Below, piece after piece: positions 8,810 through 17,400 of a stretch of DNA of 64,000 bases. A model generated the notes under the pieces. The model searched no databases and was not told where the DNA came from. It was given only the letters and a program-made list of their open reading frames with translations. Both the position numbers and the translations under genes were made by a program. Origin of the DNA: Methanoculleus taiwanensis. Lineage in GTDB: Archaea; Halobacteriota; Methanomicrobia; Methanomicrobiales; Methanoculleaceae. The first letter of the stretch is position 1; every line of letters begins with the position of its first letter. The stretch covers positions 601,327 to 665,326 of the forward strand of contig NZ_LHQS01000001.1 of the NCBI RefSeq assembly GCF_004102725.1, read 5' to 3'.

Positions 8810-9187
8810 TTACTCGATCAGGACTGCGTTGATAACGCCGTCCTGGCCGGGCCTGCTGACGATACGGGCACGACCGATCTCGGTCTTGATGATTGCGCCC
8901 TTGGTGAGGAGGTTACGCCGAACGTAGTTCGGGTTCGCGCTGTTTGCCTCGACCGTCTGGATCTGGGCCTTCTTGTTCTCACCGGTCGCGGGGTTCGCGA
9001 CGGTTGCGTAGGTTGCACGCAGTGCCCGGACCTTCTGGTTGCCGCCGTAGGTGCGGACGAGTTTTCTGCGGTCCTCGCCGATGTGCGTGTCTGCGGGTGC
9101 TCTTCCGATCTCCGAGCGCCTCTTGCTCTGGGCCGGGCGGTAGCGACCGCCGGTTGCCTTTCGTACTGATCTACCTTGCCACTGCAT
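8810..9187 (-). CDS. rps8e: 30S ribosomal protein eS8
   Basis: 125 residues, matching archaeal eS8. It opens [18 protein letters not shown], has the basic KRRSEIGR stretch, and ends in the conserved [14 protein letters not shown]. The ATG at 9187 is preceded by GGTGG at useful spacing; the longer frame to 9244 has no family support. A TATA-like ATTTATAGC lies near 9255-9264 on the minus strand. The gene stands alone. Confidence 0.95.
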   Translation of the reverse strand: MQWQGRSVRKATGGRYRPAQSKRRSEIGRAPADTHIGEDRRKLVRTYGGNQKVRALRATYATVANPATGENKKAQIQTVEANSANPNYVRRNLLTKGAIIKTEIGRARIVSRPGQDGVINAVLIE

Positions 9188-9292
9188 ATGACCACCGTAT
9201 ACTTGTATTGAAGCCTTCCCCTCCAGGAGGATGGGGAAGTACATCGTTAAAGTGCTATAAATGTTCGAATCAAAGCTATTTAATCGTGCTGA

Positions 9293-9940
9293 TCATGCGA
9301 GGATTGCGTCGAGCAGTTCCTCCGTGCCTTCGCCTGTTTTGAGGTTCGTCCGGAAGATCGGCATCTCCGGGTTGTAGCGGCGGATGTCCTGCTCCATTCT
9401 CTCGACGTTCGCCCCCACGAGTTCAGCGAGGTCGACCTTGTTGATCACCGCGATGGTGCCCCCCCGGAACATCATCGGGTGTTTGTTCACCACGTCGTCG
9501 CCTTCGGTGGAACTGACGATCACGATCCGTTTCTCGGCGCCGAGCTGGAAATCCGTCGGGCAGACCATGTTCCCCACATTCTCGATGAAGAGAGCATCGA
9601 TCTCGTCGAGGGGCAGGTGGCTGATGGCGTGCTCGACCAGGTGTGCGTCGAGGTGACACTCTTTCCCCGTGTTTGCGTTGACTGCCGGAACGCCGAGCGC
9701 GACGATCCTCTTAAAGTCGTCGTCGCCGTAGACGTCGCCCGCAATAGCCCCGGCACGAACGCCTCGCTCGCGGAGGAGTGGGACGAGGCGCTCGATCAGG
9801 GCGGTCTTCCCGGAGCCTATGGCGCCGAGGAGATCGAATGCCCGCACGCCGTGTTCCCGGAGATTCCGGGCGTTGGCATCTGCAATGCGGTTGTTGACGT
9901 CGTAGACGTCCTTTTCGACGTTGACGTCGATGTGATGCAT
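9293..9940 (-). CDS. hypB: Hydrogenase nickel incorporation GTPase HypB
   Basis: 215 residues, archaeal length. The P-loop is GAIGSGKT (39-46). The G-domain metal site is complete: C95 and H96 in GKECHLDA, and C127 in GNMVCP. The guanine specificity motif is NKVD. The N-terminal CxxCGC nickel site of many bacterial HypB proteins is absent, as usual in archaea. The protein drives GTP-dependent nickel delivery to [NiFe] hydrogenases, which a hydrogenotrophic methanogen needs. hypA is not adjacent. It is divergent from SRP19. Confidence 0.95.
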   Translation of the reverse strand: MHHIDVNVEKDVYDVNNRIADANARNLREHGVRAFDLLGAIGSGKTALIERLVPLLRERGVRAGAIAGDVYGDDDFKRIVALGVPAVNANTGKECHLDAHLVEHAISHLPLDEIDALFIENVGNMVCPTDFQLGAEKRIVIVSSTEGDDVVNKHPMMFRGGTIAVINKVDLAELVGANVERMEQDIRRYNPEMPIFRTNLKTGEGTEELLDAILA

Positions 9941-9992
9941 ACAGATAGATTGATCATGATCTGTTTATAGATTAACGTCCAAAGGGTAGGTA

Positions 9993-10265
9993 ATGAGCCC
10001 GGAACGTATCCTGTATCCCTGCTACTTTGATGCCGCACTACTGTGTCGTGAGGGACGAAGGGTTCCCCGTTCGATGGCCGTCAAGAATCCCACGCTCGCA
10101 GATCTCGAGACCGCGCTCAAACAGCTGAAGATCACCTATCAGACGGGCGAGCAGCACCACCCGGCTCACTGGGCGGAGCGCGGGGGCAGAGTCGCCGTCG
10201 ACTGGAGCGAGAGCAAGGAACTCCTCATCAAGAAGGTGGCACGGATTCTGCCGCACCGGAAGTGA
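9993..10265 (+). CDS. srp19: Signal recognition particle 19 kDa subunit
   Basis: 90 residues. The SRP19 pattern is present: an ILYPCYFD opening, the helix ADLETALKQLKI, and a lysine-rich end (KELLIKKVARILP). It binds the 7S RNA tips and prepares the binding site for SRP54. GGTAGGT precedes the ATG. The PHP phosphatase gene starts about ten bases after its stop. Confidence 0.9.
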   Translation: MSPERILYPCYFDAALLCREGRRVPRSMAVKNPTLADLETALKQLKITYQTGEQHHPAHWAERGGRVAVDWSESKELLIKKVARILPHRK

Positions 10266-10274
10266 GTCCCCGGC

Positions 10275-10922
10275 ATGTACGACCTTCACACGCACACGAT
10301 CTACAGCGACGGCGAGCTCCTTCCGATCGAACTCGTACGCCGCGCTGCGGTCCTCGGCTATCGCACTCTCGCGATCACCGATCACGCGGACAGCACGAAC
10401 GTGACCCGCCTTATCAAGGAACTCCAGCCGGTGCGGGAGTCCGCGGAGAGCTACGGGGTCGCTATTCTCATCGGTGTCGAGCTGACGCACGTTCCCCCTG
10501 TGGAGATTCCGGTTCTTGCCCGGAGAGCCCGCGAGCATGGTGCCGACATCGTCGTGGTGCACGGCGAGACGACGGTGGAGCCGGTGGCGCCGGGGACGAA
10601 CCGTGCCGCCTGCACCTGTGAATACGTCGATCTCCTCGCGCATCCCGGGCTTATCACGCTGGAGGATGCGAAAGAGGCAGCAGAGCGCGGGATAGCACTC
10701 GAGATCACCGCGCGGGCAGGGCATAACAGGACGAACGGGCATGTGCTCCGGATCGCACGGGAGGCAGGATGCGCCGTTAGCGTGGATTCGGATGCGCACG
10801 CGCCTTCGGATCTGATGACGAGAGATGCGAGAAAAACGGTTGCGCTCGGAGCAGGGATGACGGAAGCGGAGTGCATTGCGGCGCTCTCCCTGGACGTCGA
10901 TCGGCTCCTGCATCGGTTCTAA
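10275..10922 (+). CDS. PHP-domain phosphoesterase (histidinol-phosphatase type)
   Basis: 215 residues. The PHP metal ligands are visible in order: H5 and H7 (DLHTHT), TDHAD near 36-40, GVELTH, VVHGET, LAHPG, and DSDAH near the end. These support a trinuclear-metal hydrolase. Family members include histidinol phosphatases and nucleases, so the substrate is uncertain. It lies directly downstream of SRP19 with a ten-base gap, and an AT-rich stretch follows its stop. Confidence 0.85.
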   Translation: MYDLHTHTIYSDGELLPIELVRRAAVLGYRTLAITDHADSTNVTRLIKELQPVRESAESYGVAILIGVELTHVPPVEIPVLARRAREHGADIVVVHGETTVEPVAPGTNRAACTCEYVDLLAHPGLITLEDAKEAAERGIALEITARAGHNRTNGHVLRIAREAGCAVSVDSDAHAPSDLMTRDARKTVALGAGMTEAECIAALSLDVDRLLHRF

Positions 10923-11022
10923 CTATTATTTATACCTTACAGATAAGTTTTTATATTGTTCTGGTCAATATATATATGTTACTCAATAGTACCAGGAACA
11001 GAGTTACCTAGAGGTTTGCAGT

Positions 11023-11247
11023 TTGAGGTTCGTCGGGCGTTCTACAAGTGTTTGTGGTCGTCGCATGTTAATCTTGCGATGTGATGCTGCACACCTCCCG
11101 CGTCTGCATGGTGAGGTCGTCGATAGGCGATTGAAGCCCGTAGGAAAAGTCGTTGACGTCTTTGGGAATATATCAGATCCCTACGCCGTAGTTCTCTGCT
11201 ATAATGACTGTTCCGTGCACGCCGGTGAGAAGATATTTGCAAAATAG
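11023..11247 (+). CDS. gar1: H/ACA RNP protein Gar1 (TTG start)
   Basis: 74 residues. The core LHGEVVDRRLKPVGKVVDVFGNI-x-DPYAVV followed by GEKIFAK is typical of archaeal Gar1, the small beta-barrel subunit that helps Cbf5 release substrate in RNA-guided pseudouridylation. The TTG start has GAGGT 7 bases upstream and gives the expected N terminus (MRFVG...LILR). It is twelve bases upstream of tfb, a pairing known in many euryarchaea. An ATG at 11065 would cut into the fold. Confidence 0.88.
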   Translation: MRFVGRSTSVCGRRMLILRCDAAHLPRLHGEVVDRRLKPVGKVVDVFGNISDPYAVVLCYNDCSVHAGEKIFAK

Positions 11248-11259
11248 GAGAAATCATCC

Positions 11260-12273
11260 ATGACTGAAGTTGAAAAGCTGAAACAGCTGCAGTTGCAGCG
11301 TGAGGCCCTGAAGAAGAGAGGGGAGCAGCAGATAAAGGAGAAGGAGAAGAAGCGCACCGAAGAGACCGTCCAGTCGACCTGTCCCGAATGCGGTAGCCGC
11401 CAGCTCGTCCACGACTATGAGCGTGCGGAGCTTGTCTGCCAGAACTGCGGTCTCGTCCTCGATGAAGAGTTCATCGACCGCGGCCCTGAGTGGCGTGCCT
11501 TCGACCACGACCAGCGCATGAAGCGTTCCCGTGTCGGTGCGCCGATGACCTTCACGATCCACGACAAGGGTCTCTCGACGATGATCGACTGGCGGAACCG
11601 CGACTCGTACGGCCGTGCTATCTCCAGCAAGAACCGTGCCCAGCTCTACCGTCTCCGCAAGTGGCAGCGGCGTATCCGGGTCTCGAACGCAACCGAGCGG
11701 AACCTCGCGTTCGCGCTTTCCGAACTCGACCGGATGGCGTCGGCACTCGGTCTTCCCCGGAACGTCCGCGAGACCGCTGCGGTCGTCTACCGTGACGCCG
11801 TGGACAAGAACCTTATCCGCGGGCGGAGTATCGAGGGCGTCGCTGCGGCGGCCCTGTATGCGGCATGCCGGCAGTGCAGCGTTCCCCGGACGCTCGACGA
11901 GATCGCCGAGGTATCCCGGGTCTCGAGAAAAGAGATCGGCAGGACGTACCGGTTCATCTCCCGCGAGCTCGGATTAAAACTCCTCCCGACGTCGCCGATC
12001 GATTATGTGCCGCGCTTCTGCTCCGGTCTGAACCTCAAGGGTGAGGTGCAGAGCCGTGCCGTCGAGATCCTCCGACAGGCAGGAGAACGTGAATTAACGA
12101 GCGGCAGAGGGCCAACCGGGGTTGCAGCGGCCGCGATTTATATCTCGTCGATCCTCGGCGGAGAGCGCCGGACCCAGCGCGAGGTGGCCGAGGTTGCAGG
12201 GGTAACCGAGGTCACCATCAGGAACAGATATAAGGAACTGGCAGAAAAATTAGATATCGAGATCATACTCTGA
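11260..12273 (+). CDS. tfb: Transcription initiation factor IIB (TFB)
   Basis: 337 residues. An N-terminal zinc ribbon uses C41, C44, C60 and C63 (CPECG...CQNCG). The B-finger/linker follows, then two cyclin folds over about 140-335, each with a TFB repeat such as [12 protein letters not shown] and [11 protein letters not shown]. It recruits RNA polymerase to TBP-TATA complexes and reads the BRE. The ATG follows a GAGAAA stretch and the frame is open through a Lys/Glu-rich N-terminal helix. Confidence 0.97.
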   Translation: MTEVEKLKQLQLQREALKKRGEQQIKEKEKKRTEETVQSTCPECGSRQLVHDYERAELVCQNCGLVLDEEFIDRGPEWRAFDHDQRMKRSRVGAPMTFTIHDKGLSTMIDWRNRDSYGRAISSKNRAQLYRLRKWQRRIRVSNATERNLAFALSELDRMASALGLPRNVRETAAVVYRDAVDKNLIRGRSIEGVAAAALYAACRQCSVPRTLDEIAEVSRVSRKEIGRTYRFISRELGLKLLPTSPIDYVPRFCSGLNLKGEVQSRAVEILRQAGERELTSGRGPTGVAAAAIYISSILGGERRTQREVAEVAGVTEVTIRNRYKELAEKLDIEIIL

Positions 12274-12284
12274 TCTCTTTTCTC

Positions 12285-12356
12285 GGGCTTGTAGATCAGG
12301 GGTAGATCGTTACGTTCGCAACGTAAAGGCCGCGGGTTCAAATCCCGCCAAGTCCA
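12285..12356 (+). tRNA. tRNA-Ala (CGC anticodon)
   Basis: Acceptor arms GGGCTTG and CAAGTCC pair with a G3:U70 wobble, the alanine identity mark, and A73 follows. The anticodon arm is TTACG-TTCGCAA-CGTAA (anticodon CGC) and the T arm is GCGGG-TTCAAAT-CCCGC. No CCA is encoded. It lies 11 bases after tfb. Its 3' half is duplicated just downstream. Confidence 0.95.
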
Positions 12357-12567
12357 CTTTTCCTGTATCTCCATTCTGCATTGTCACTTCGCGACCGTCA
12401 GGTCGCGCCGGGGTTTCGAAAGGGGCGGCGCCCCTTCGGTGCGCAAGAGTAAAGGCCGCGGGTTCAAATCCCGCCAAGTCCATTTCTTGTATCTCCATTC
12501 TGCATTGTCACTTCGCGACCGTCAGGTCGCGTCGGGGTTTCGAAAGGGGCAAAGCCCCTTCGGTGCG
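12323..12567. repeat. Tandem duplication of tRNA-Ala 3' half plus downstream flank
   Basis: About 120 bases starting in the anticodon 3' stem of tRNA-Ala (12323-12443) recur with an offset of 124-126 bases at 12449-12567. Both copies carry the T arm, the acceptor 3' strand, and a flank with two hairpins: CGCGACC/GGTCGCG around GTCA, and AAGGGGC/GCCCCTT. They differ by a few substitutions and small gaps. The pattern resembles the scar of integration at a tRNA 3' end, or a slippage duplication. No integrase is adjacent. Confidence 0.85.
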
Positions 12568-12617
12568 GAAAACTTCGCCGCCACCCGACGTTTTTCCAAA
12601 AAAAGAAGAGTCTCGGT

Positions 12618-13784
12618 TTATCGCTTCTTCATCCGTCCTGCCGCCCAGACGCCAATGCATGCCGCCGCGCCGATGAGCGCCGTCTCTCCTCCCGCCGTCG
12701 GGGTCGGGGTGGGCGTCGCTGTCGTCTCTTCAGGCGCTGGCGTTGCCGGCGTCGTTGGCACCGGTTCTTGCGCCGTTGCAAAGATCAGCGTGCTGTTCCC
12801 TGCCGCGACGGCGAGGGTATCCCCTGCGCTGCTGAGCGCCACCTCATTCACGGGTGCGCCTGCCGGGAAGGTCCAGTTTGTACGGCTCCGGGTGTCGATG
12901 AAGGCGATCGTACCGTTGGCCGTCCCCGCCGCAACGGCACTCCCGGTCCGGGAGATCGCAACTGTTCCGACGTCGCCGTCCATCCGCTCGGAGAAGATCA
13001 GATCCTCCCCGGCACGGAAGAACTGGAGATTGCCGCCCCGGTTTCCGACGGCCACGTAGCGGCCGTCACGGGAGAGCGCGAGAGCGAGGATAGGTGTGCC
13101 GGTGACCTTCAGCCAGGGAAGCCCCCCCTGACGGCTGTAGACGTAGAGGTTGTCGTCGTAGCTCCCCGCCGCGATTACCGTCCCGTCCGCCGAGATGCCG
13201 ACCTCCGGGACGGCGCCGAGTGCAAGGTTCTCCCAGAAGATATTGCCGCGCCGCCCGATCAGCGTTATCCTCCCGTTGTTGGTTCCCGCCGCGATATATT
13301 GGCCGTCCTCCGAGATAGCGACGGACAGAATGGTATCGCCCGTCGAGACGTTCCAGAGCGTATCCCCGAGGTAGGTGTAGAGGTGCACCCGGGTGCTCCC
13401 TGCCGCAATGTACTGACCGCTCTCGGTGACGGCAACCGAAGAGACCGGTGCTTCGGTGTTCTTCGTCCAGATCGGGTTCCCGTTCTCGTCGAGGAGCGTC
13501 ACGGTGCCGTTTTCCGTCCCGACAGCGGTGTAGGCACCGGTAGTGGATACGGCGATCGCACTCACGTTCTCGCCGCCGGGGTGCGTCCATCTGCTCTCCC
13601 CGCTCTCGTTCAGGCCGATGACCTCACCCCCGGCGGTTCCGGCGACGATGTACCGGCCGTCACCCGCCACCGCCACCGCCGTGACGCTGGTGTTCGCCGC
13701 CGTCTCCACCTCTGCCGCTACGGCCTGGATCAGGCAGACGGCGAGCAGGAGACCTGCAAGCATCAGTATGTGATTTCCCTTCAT
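12618..13784 (-). CDS. Secreted WD40/PQQ-like propeller protein with C-terminal membrane anchor
   Basis: About 388 residues. A signal peptide (LMLAGLLLAVCLIQAVAA) is followed by about seven repeats of the form SVAVSEDGQYIAAGTNNGRITLI, a WD40/PQQ-like propeller. A Thr/Pro-rich spacer then leads to a short hydrophobic helix and a basic end (RMKKR). The arrangement fits an S-layer-associated, tail-anchored surface protein. The ATG at 13784 is chosen because it directly begins the signal peptide; the longer frame adds 17 residues that would bury it. Confidence 0.8.
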   Translation of the reverse strand: MKGNHILMLAGLLLAVCLIQAVAAEVETAANTSVTAVAVAGDGRYIVAGTAGGEVIGLNESGESRWTHPGGENVSAIAVSTTGAYTAVGTENGTVTLLDENGNPIWTKNTEAPVSSVAVTESGQYIAAGSTRVHLYTYLGDTLWNVSTGDTILSVAISEDGQYIAAGTNNGRITLIGRRGNIFWENLALGAVPEVGISADGTVIAAGSYDDNLYVYSRQGGLPWLKVTGTPILALALSRDGRYVAVGNRGGNLQFFRAGEDLIFSERMDGDVGTVAISRTGSAVAAGTANGTIAFIDTRSRTNWTFPAGAPVNEVALSSAGDTLAVAAGNSTLIFATAQEPVPTTPATPAPEETTATPTPTPTAGGETALIGAAACIGVWAAGRMKKR

Positions 13785-13935
13785 TCTTCTTCCCCCATAT
13801 ACTCTGCCGAACCCTCCCGGCGACGGGAGGGACAAACAGTCTGCTGATTCCCCGCCGCTCTATAAAAAGCATTGTATGGCATGCGATACAGGGGGCATCT
13901 TCGCTCTGGAGGGTGCAAAGGTATAACGCTCCCGT

Positions 13936-14388
13936 ATGCCTACTGTCAGAACTATGAGCAGAGCGGATGATGCGGTCTCCCGGTTTTTGGAGGGTTCCAG
14001 TTGTGCACAGGCGGTAACCTCGGTCTTCGCTCCCGATCTCGGGCTTACCGAGGAGCAGGCGCTCCGGGTCTCGGCGGGCTTCGGGGGCGGCATGGGTCAG
14101 ACCGGCGGGGTATGCGGTGTGGTCTCCGCGGGGATCATCGTCCTCGGGCTTCGCTACGGGAGCGGTGTAGCGGGGGATAAAGAGGGGCGGGCAAAAATCT
14201 ACGCCGTCGTGGCGGAGTTCATCGACCGGTTCAGGGAGCGGCACGGCGCGATCGACTGCCCCGCCCTCCTCGGGTGCGATCTCTCCGTGCCGGAGGAGCG
14301 GAAGCGGGCGCGGGAGCAGAACCTCACCAGGGACGTCTGCCCGGAGTACGTCCGCGATGCAGTGGAGATCCTCGAAGATCTTCTCTAA
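13936..14388 (+). CDS. C_GCAxxG_C_C family redox protein
   Basis: 150 residues or less. The family cysteines are all present: SSCAQAV, the GGVCG segment within GGGMGQTGGVCGVVSAG, LLGCDL, and a late VCPEY. The family name comes from this spacing; members are small redox or metal proteins of unknown role in anaerobes. An in-frame ATG at 13954 is a likely alternative start, since the family begins close to the A-D-x-A helix. It is divergent from the propeller protein. Confidence 0.8.
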   Translation: MPTVRTMSRADDAVSRFLEGSSCAQAVTSVFAPDLGLTEEQALRVSAGFGGGMGQTGGVCGVVSAGIIVLGLRYGSGVAGDKEGRAKIYAVVAEFIDRFRERHGAIDCPALLGCDLSVPEERKRAREQNLTRDVCPEYVRDAVEILEDLL

Positions 14389-14395
14389 CTCTTTT

Positions 14396-15577
14396 TTACC
14401 CGACGAGGCGGCGGATCGCCTTTCCGAGCCGGTCTATCCCCTCGACGATCATCGCTTCGCTCGCGTTTGAGAAGTTCAGGCGCATGGCGGTATCGCCGCC
14501 GCCGTCGACGTAGAACGCCCGGCCAGGCACGAACGCGACGTTCTCGCAGAGCGCGAGCTCGAGGAGTGTTGTCGTCGAGCAGCCGTCCGGGAGCGTGACC
14601 CAGAGGAACATCCCGCCCTCGGGCTTCGTGACCGAGATATCTGCCGGGAACGACTCCCCGATGCAGGAGAGCATCAGATCGCGCCGTGCCCGGTACTCCC
14701 CGACGATGCGCTCGATATGGGCATCGAGGTCGTTCTCCTCCAGGTAGCGGGTGATGATCCGCTGGGCGAGGACGTTCGAGTGGAGGTCGGATGCCTGCTT
14801 TGCGACGTTCACCTGCTCGATGATCTCCCGTGGCGCAGAGATCCACCCCATCCGCAGCCCCGGCGTGACGATCTTCGAGAACGATCCGGTGATGATCGTC
14901 TTCTCCGGAAGGTACGTCCGAAGCGACGGGAGGCTCTTTCCGTCGAACCGGAGTTCGCCGTAGGCATCGTCCTCGACGAAGAGGGTCTCCGTGCCGGCGA
15001 GGATATCGGCGATCGCCCGCCGCTTCGCGTCGGAGTACGTGACACCCGATGGGTTCTGGGCGTTCGGGACGCCGTAGAAGAACCGGGACGGGTGCTTCCC
15101 GAGCACGCTTGCGAGTTCCTCCGTATCGGGCCCGTCGTTCCCGAGCGCGACGGTATGGAACTCCGGTTCGTAGAGGGAGAATGCCTGAATGGCGCCGAGG
15201 TAGCCCGGCCGCTCGATCAGAACCGGGTCGCCCGCATCAAGGAGCACCTTTCCGATGAGGTCGAGGCACTGCTGCGACCCGTTCGTGATCAGGATCTCGT
15301 CCGGGTCGACGGAGAGGCTGAGCCTTTCCTTGTAACGGTCGGCGATGAAGGTGCGGAGCGGCAGGTACCCCTCGGTCGTGCTGTATTGGAGGGCGGACTC
15401 TCCCGCGTGCTTCATGACGTACTCGGCGGCCGCCCTGAGTTCCTCGACGGCGAAGAGTGAGGGGCTCGGAAGCCCTCCGGCGAACGAGATGACCTCGGGC
15501 CGTTCGGTCGTCTTCAGGATATCGCGGATGAACGATCGCGGGGTCGTCTGCATCCGGGAAGCAAAGTGGTATGGCAT
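14396..15577 (-). CDS. PLP-dependent aminotransferase (class I, 2-aminoadipate/MocR type)
   Basis: 393 residues. Fold-type I motifs are clear: ISFAGGLPSP near the N terminus, QYSTTEGYLPLR, NPSG (PNAQNPSGVTY), DDAYGEL, and the PLP lysine in TGSFSKIVTPGLRMGW. The closest named groups are LysN-like 2-aminoadipate and aromatic aminotransferases. The ATG at 15577 is preferred to that at 15601 because it begins the usual MPYHFASRM opening. There is no obvious pathway partner next to it. Confidence 0.88.
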   Translation of the reverse strand: MPYHFASRMQTTPRSFIRDILKTTERPEVISFAGGLPSPSLFAVEELRAAAEYVMKHAGESALQYSTTEGYLPLRTFIADRYKERLSLSVDPDEILITNGSQQCLDLIGKVLLDAGDPVLIERPGYLGAIQAFSLYEPEFHTVALGNDGPDTEELASVLGKHPSRFFYGVPNAQNPSGVTYSDAKRRAIADILAGTETLFVEDDAYGELRFDGKSLPSLRTYLPEKTIITGSFSKIVTPGLRMGWISAPREIIEQVNVAKQASDLHSNVLAQRIITRYLEENDLDAHIERIVGEYRARRDLMLSCIGESFPADISVTKPEGGMFLWVTLPDGCSTTTLLELALCENVAFVPGRAFYVDGGGDTAMRLNFSNASEAMIVEGIDRLGKAIRRLVG

Positions 15578-15689
15578 GGTCTGGTTTCTCCTCCGGGGCA
15601 CCAGGGGTATTCTATTCTCCGGGCGGTGCGTGGTAGAGAATTTTTGCTCTTATCCGGGATAATAGATGCAGGAGAGGAGGGTTTCGGGG

Positions 15690-16775
15690 TTACCGTTTCC
15701 CCGCTATCCGGTCGCCGCCCGCGAGGCCGCCCGAGAGGAGCGTCTCCACGCGGAGCCGGTACGCCCTGGCGAGTGCCGAAGGCGGTGTGTTCTTCAGCCC
15801 GAGCGCCCGCCGCTCGACGAGGTTCCAGGAGAGGTATGCGAGCGGGAAGGTCATCGCAAACGAGAGGACGGCGAGCACCGGTGCCGCGACTGCGTCCTGC
15901 GTCGCCTGGATCACCGCCTGCTGAAGGGGATAGTGGTAGATGTACATCCCGTAGGAGAAGTCGCCCGCCCGCCCGAAGCCGCTGAGGAACGGGATCGGAA
16001 GGTGGGCAAAGTACAGCGTCAGGTACGGAATGCAGAGCACTCCTGCGGCGGTGACATACGGCGTTGCGATGGCGAGGAGAAGCACGGCGAGGAGCACTCC
16101 TGCTATCCGGACATCGTAGACGATCCGCTCCCGGTGGAGGTAGAGGTAGGCACCGACGAGGAAGTAGAGCGTGAACCGCACTTTCCCGAGGCTCGGGTCG
16201 GCGTACCAGGGCAGCCAGATGAGGAGGTTTACGAGGATCAGCCCGGGGACGACGCCCCGCCGGCTTAAAAGGCCGGTCACGCCGCAGATCGCGACGATGC
16301 CGTACATGAAGACTTCGACCGGGATCGTCCAGAGCGAGCTGTTCACATTCGTCACGGGGTTGCCCTGAAAAAGGCCGATAATCGCACCGTTCTCGAAGAA
16401 CGGCGCCGAAACGAGACCCTGCCACGAGAAGAGCGATGCGTAGTACCCGGACAACGGGAGGGTCGTCATCAACGGGCCGATGATGAAGAGCGTGATGAAG
16501 ACCATCGGTACGAGGGCGGGAACCACCCGCAGAAACCGTTTCCAGATAAACCTGCCCGGTGATGAGGTTGTCTCCCAGCTGGCCGTGATCAGGTAGCCGC
16601 TGGTGACGAAGAGCGCGGCGAGCGCGGCACACCCAACCATGAGAACCGGGTCGTCCGGCCGGATCCGGGCGTAGCCGAGCGAGAGCGAGTATGCGTGAGC
16701 GACGATCACAACCGCTGCGGCGGCAAACCGGAGCGCATCGAAGTTGTTCTCGTGCCTGCCCGGGTTCATACGCAT
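15690..16775 (-). CDS. Acyltransferase 3 family membrane protein
   Basis: 361 residues with about ten hydrophobic helices. The acyltransferase-3 opening is present: NNFDALRFAAAAVVIVAHAYSL with the catalytic-type histidine, then SGYLI and the WKRFLRVVPALVP basic loop. These integral membrane enzymes O-acylate surface sugars and lipids. The likely target here is S-layer or surface glycan, which is an inference. An ATG two codons downstream is equally possible. It stands alone. Confidence 0.85.
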   Translation of the reverse strand: MRMNPGRHENNFDALRFAAAAVVIVAHAYSLSLGYARIRPDDPVLMVGCAALAALFVTSGYLITASWETTSSPGRFIWKRFLRVVPALVPMVFITLFIIGPLMTTLPLSGYYASLFSWQGLVSAPFFENGAIIGLFQGNPVTNVNSSLWTIPVEVFMYGIVAICGVTGLLSRRGVVPGLILVNLLIWLPWYADPSLGKVRFTLYFLVGAYLYLHRERIVYDVRIAGVLLAVLLLAIATPYVTAAGVLCIPYLTLYFAHLPIPFLSGFGRAGDFSYGMYIYHYPLQQAVIQATQDAVAAPVLAVLSFAMTFPLAYLSWNLVERRALGLKNTPPSALARAYRLRVETLLSGGLAGGDRIAGKR

Positions 16776-16851
16776 ACCGGTTTCCCTTCAGTGCATATAC
16801 ATCTCTCTCCCCGACCCGGGGCGCGGCAACCCCGGAAAAATAGTGTCGGTT

Positions 16852-17280
16852 TTAGTCGGTTGCCGGGAACGACTCGCCTTCTTCCTGTTCCGCGCACGGC
16901 AGCGAGAAGTGGGTGAGTGTGCAGAGCCAGGTTTCGCCCTCGCGCCTGAAGACGGCGGTCATCCTCCCTTCGAGCGGTTCGCTCTTCCCCTCGAACGTCG
17001 GGGTGATCGTGCACCGTGCGGCGGTCCAGGCGACGTCTCCCGTTCCCGCGACCCGGATATCCTCAAACTCCATCGAGAGCGCGTCGCACTGGATGAAGTC
17101 CCGCTCGAGCCCGAGCCGGTACTCCTCGGGGTCGGTGCAGACCTCGTCCGATCCCGACCCGAAGGCCATGAACTCCGGAGCGGTCAGCGCGAGCACCGCA
17201 TCGGGGTCGCGGCGGCTGTATGCGGCGCCGTACTCTTTCAGTCTCTCTTTAACCGTCTCGTTCGATTTTTCGTCAAGCAT
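16852..17280 (-). CDS. SnoaL/NTF2-like protein
   Basis: 142 residues with the NTF2-like pattern: an N-terminal helix (KERLKEYGAAYSRRDPDAVLALTAPE), a central VAWTAARC strand, and a final GETWLCTLTHFSLP strand. Stand-alone NTF2-like proteins of this kind are often annotated as nuclear transport factor 2 family; the pocket may bind a small ligand. No catalytic residue can be assigned. It has its own upstream region shared with the divergent YhfC-like gene. Confidence 0.7.
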   Translation of the reverse strand: MLDEKSNETVKERLKEYGAAYSRRDPDAVLALTAPEFMAFGSGSDEVCTDPEEYRLGLERDFIQCDALSMEFEDIRVAGTGDVAWTAARCTITPTFEGKSEPLEGRMTAVFRREGETWLCTLTHFSLPCAEQEEGESFPATD

Positions 17281-17400
17281 AAGGGCATCCCTCTCCCGGA
17301 GAGATGGATCTTTCCGCGCTTAACTGTTTCCAATTTGTAAGGTGATCCGGATGACCCCGTCGTGCATACTTCAAATACATGGAGGACAGTAACCAACCGT

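Noticed and set aside
12138-12498. Short minus-strand frames containing LAGFEPAAF
   Set aside because: This peptide is the well-known antisense translation of a tRNA T arm and recurs because the tRNA-Ala 3' half is duplicated.
12323-12567. CRISPR array
   Set aside because: Two long copies of a tRNA-derived unit, not short regularly spaced repeats with unique spacers. No array was seen elsewhere in the window.
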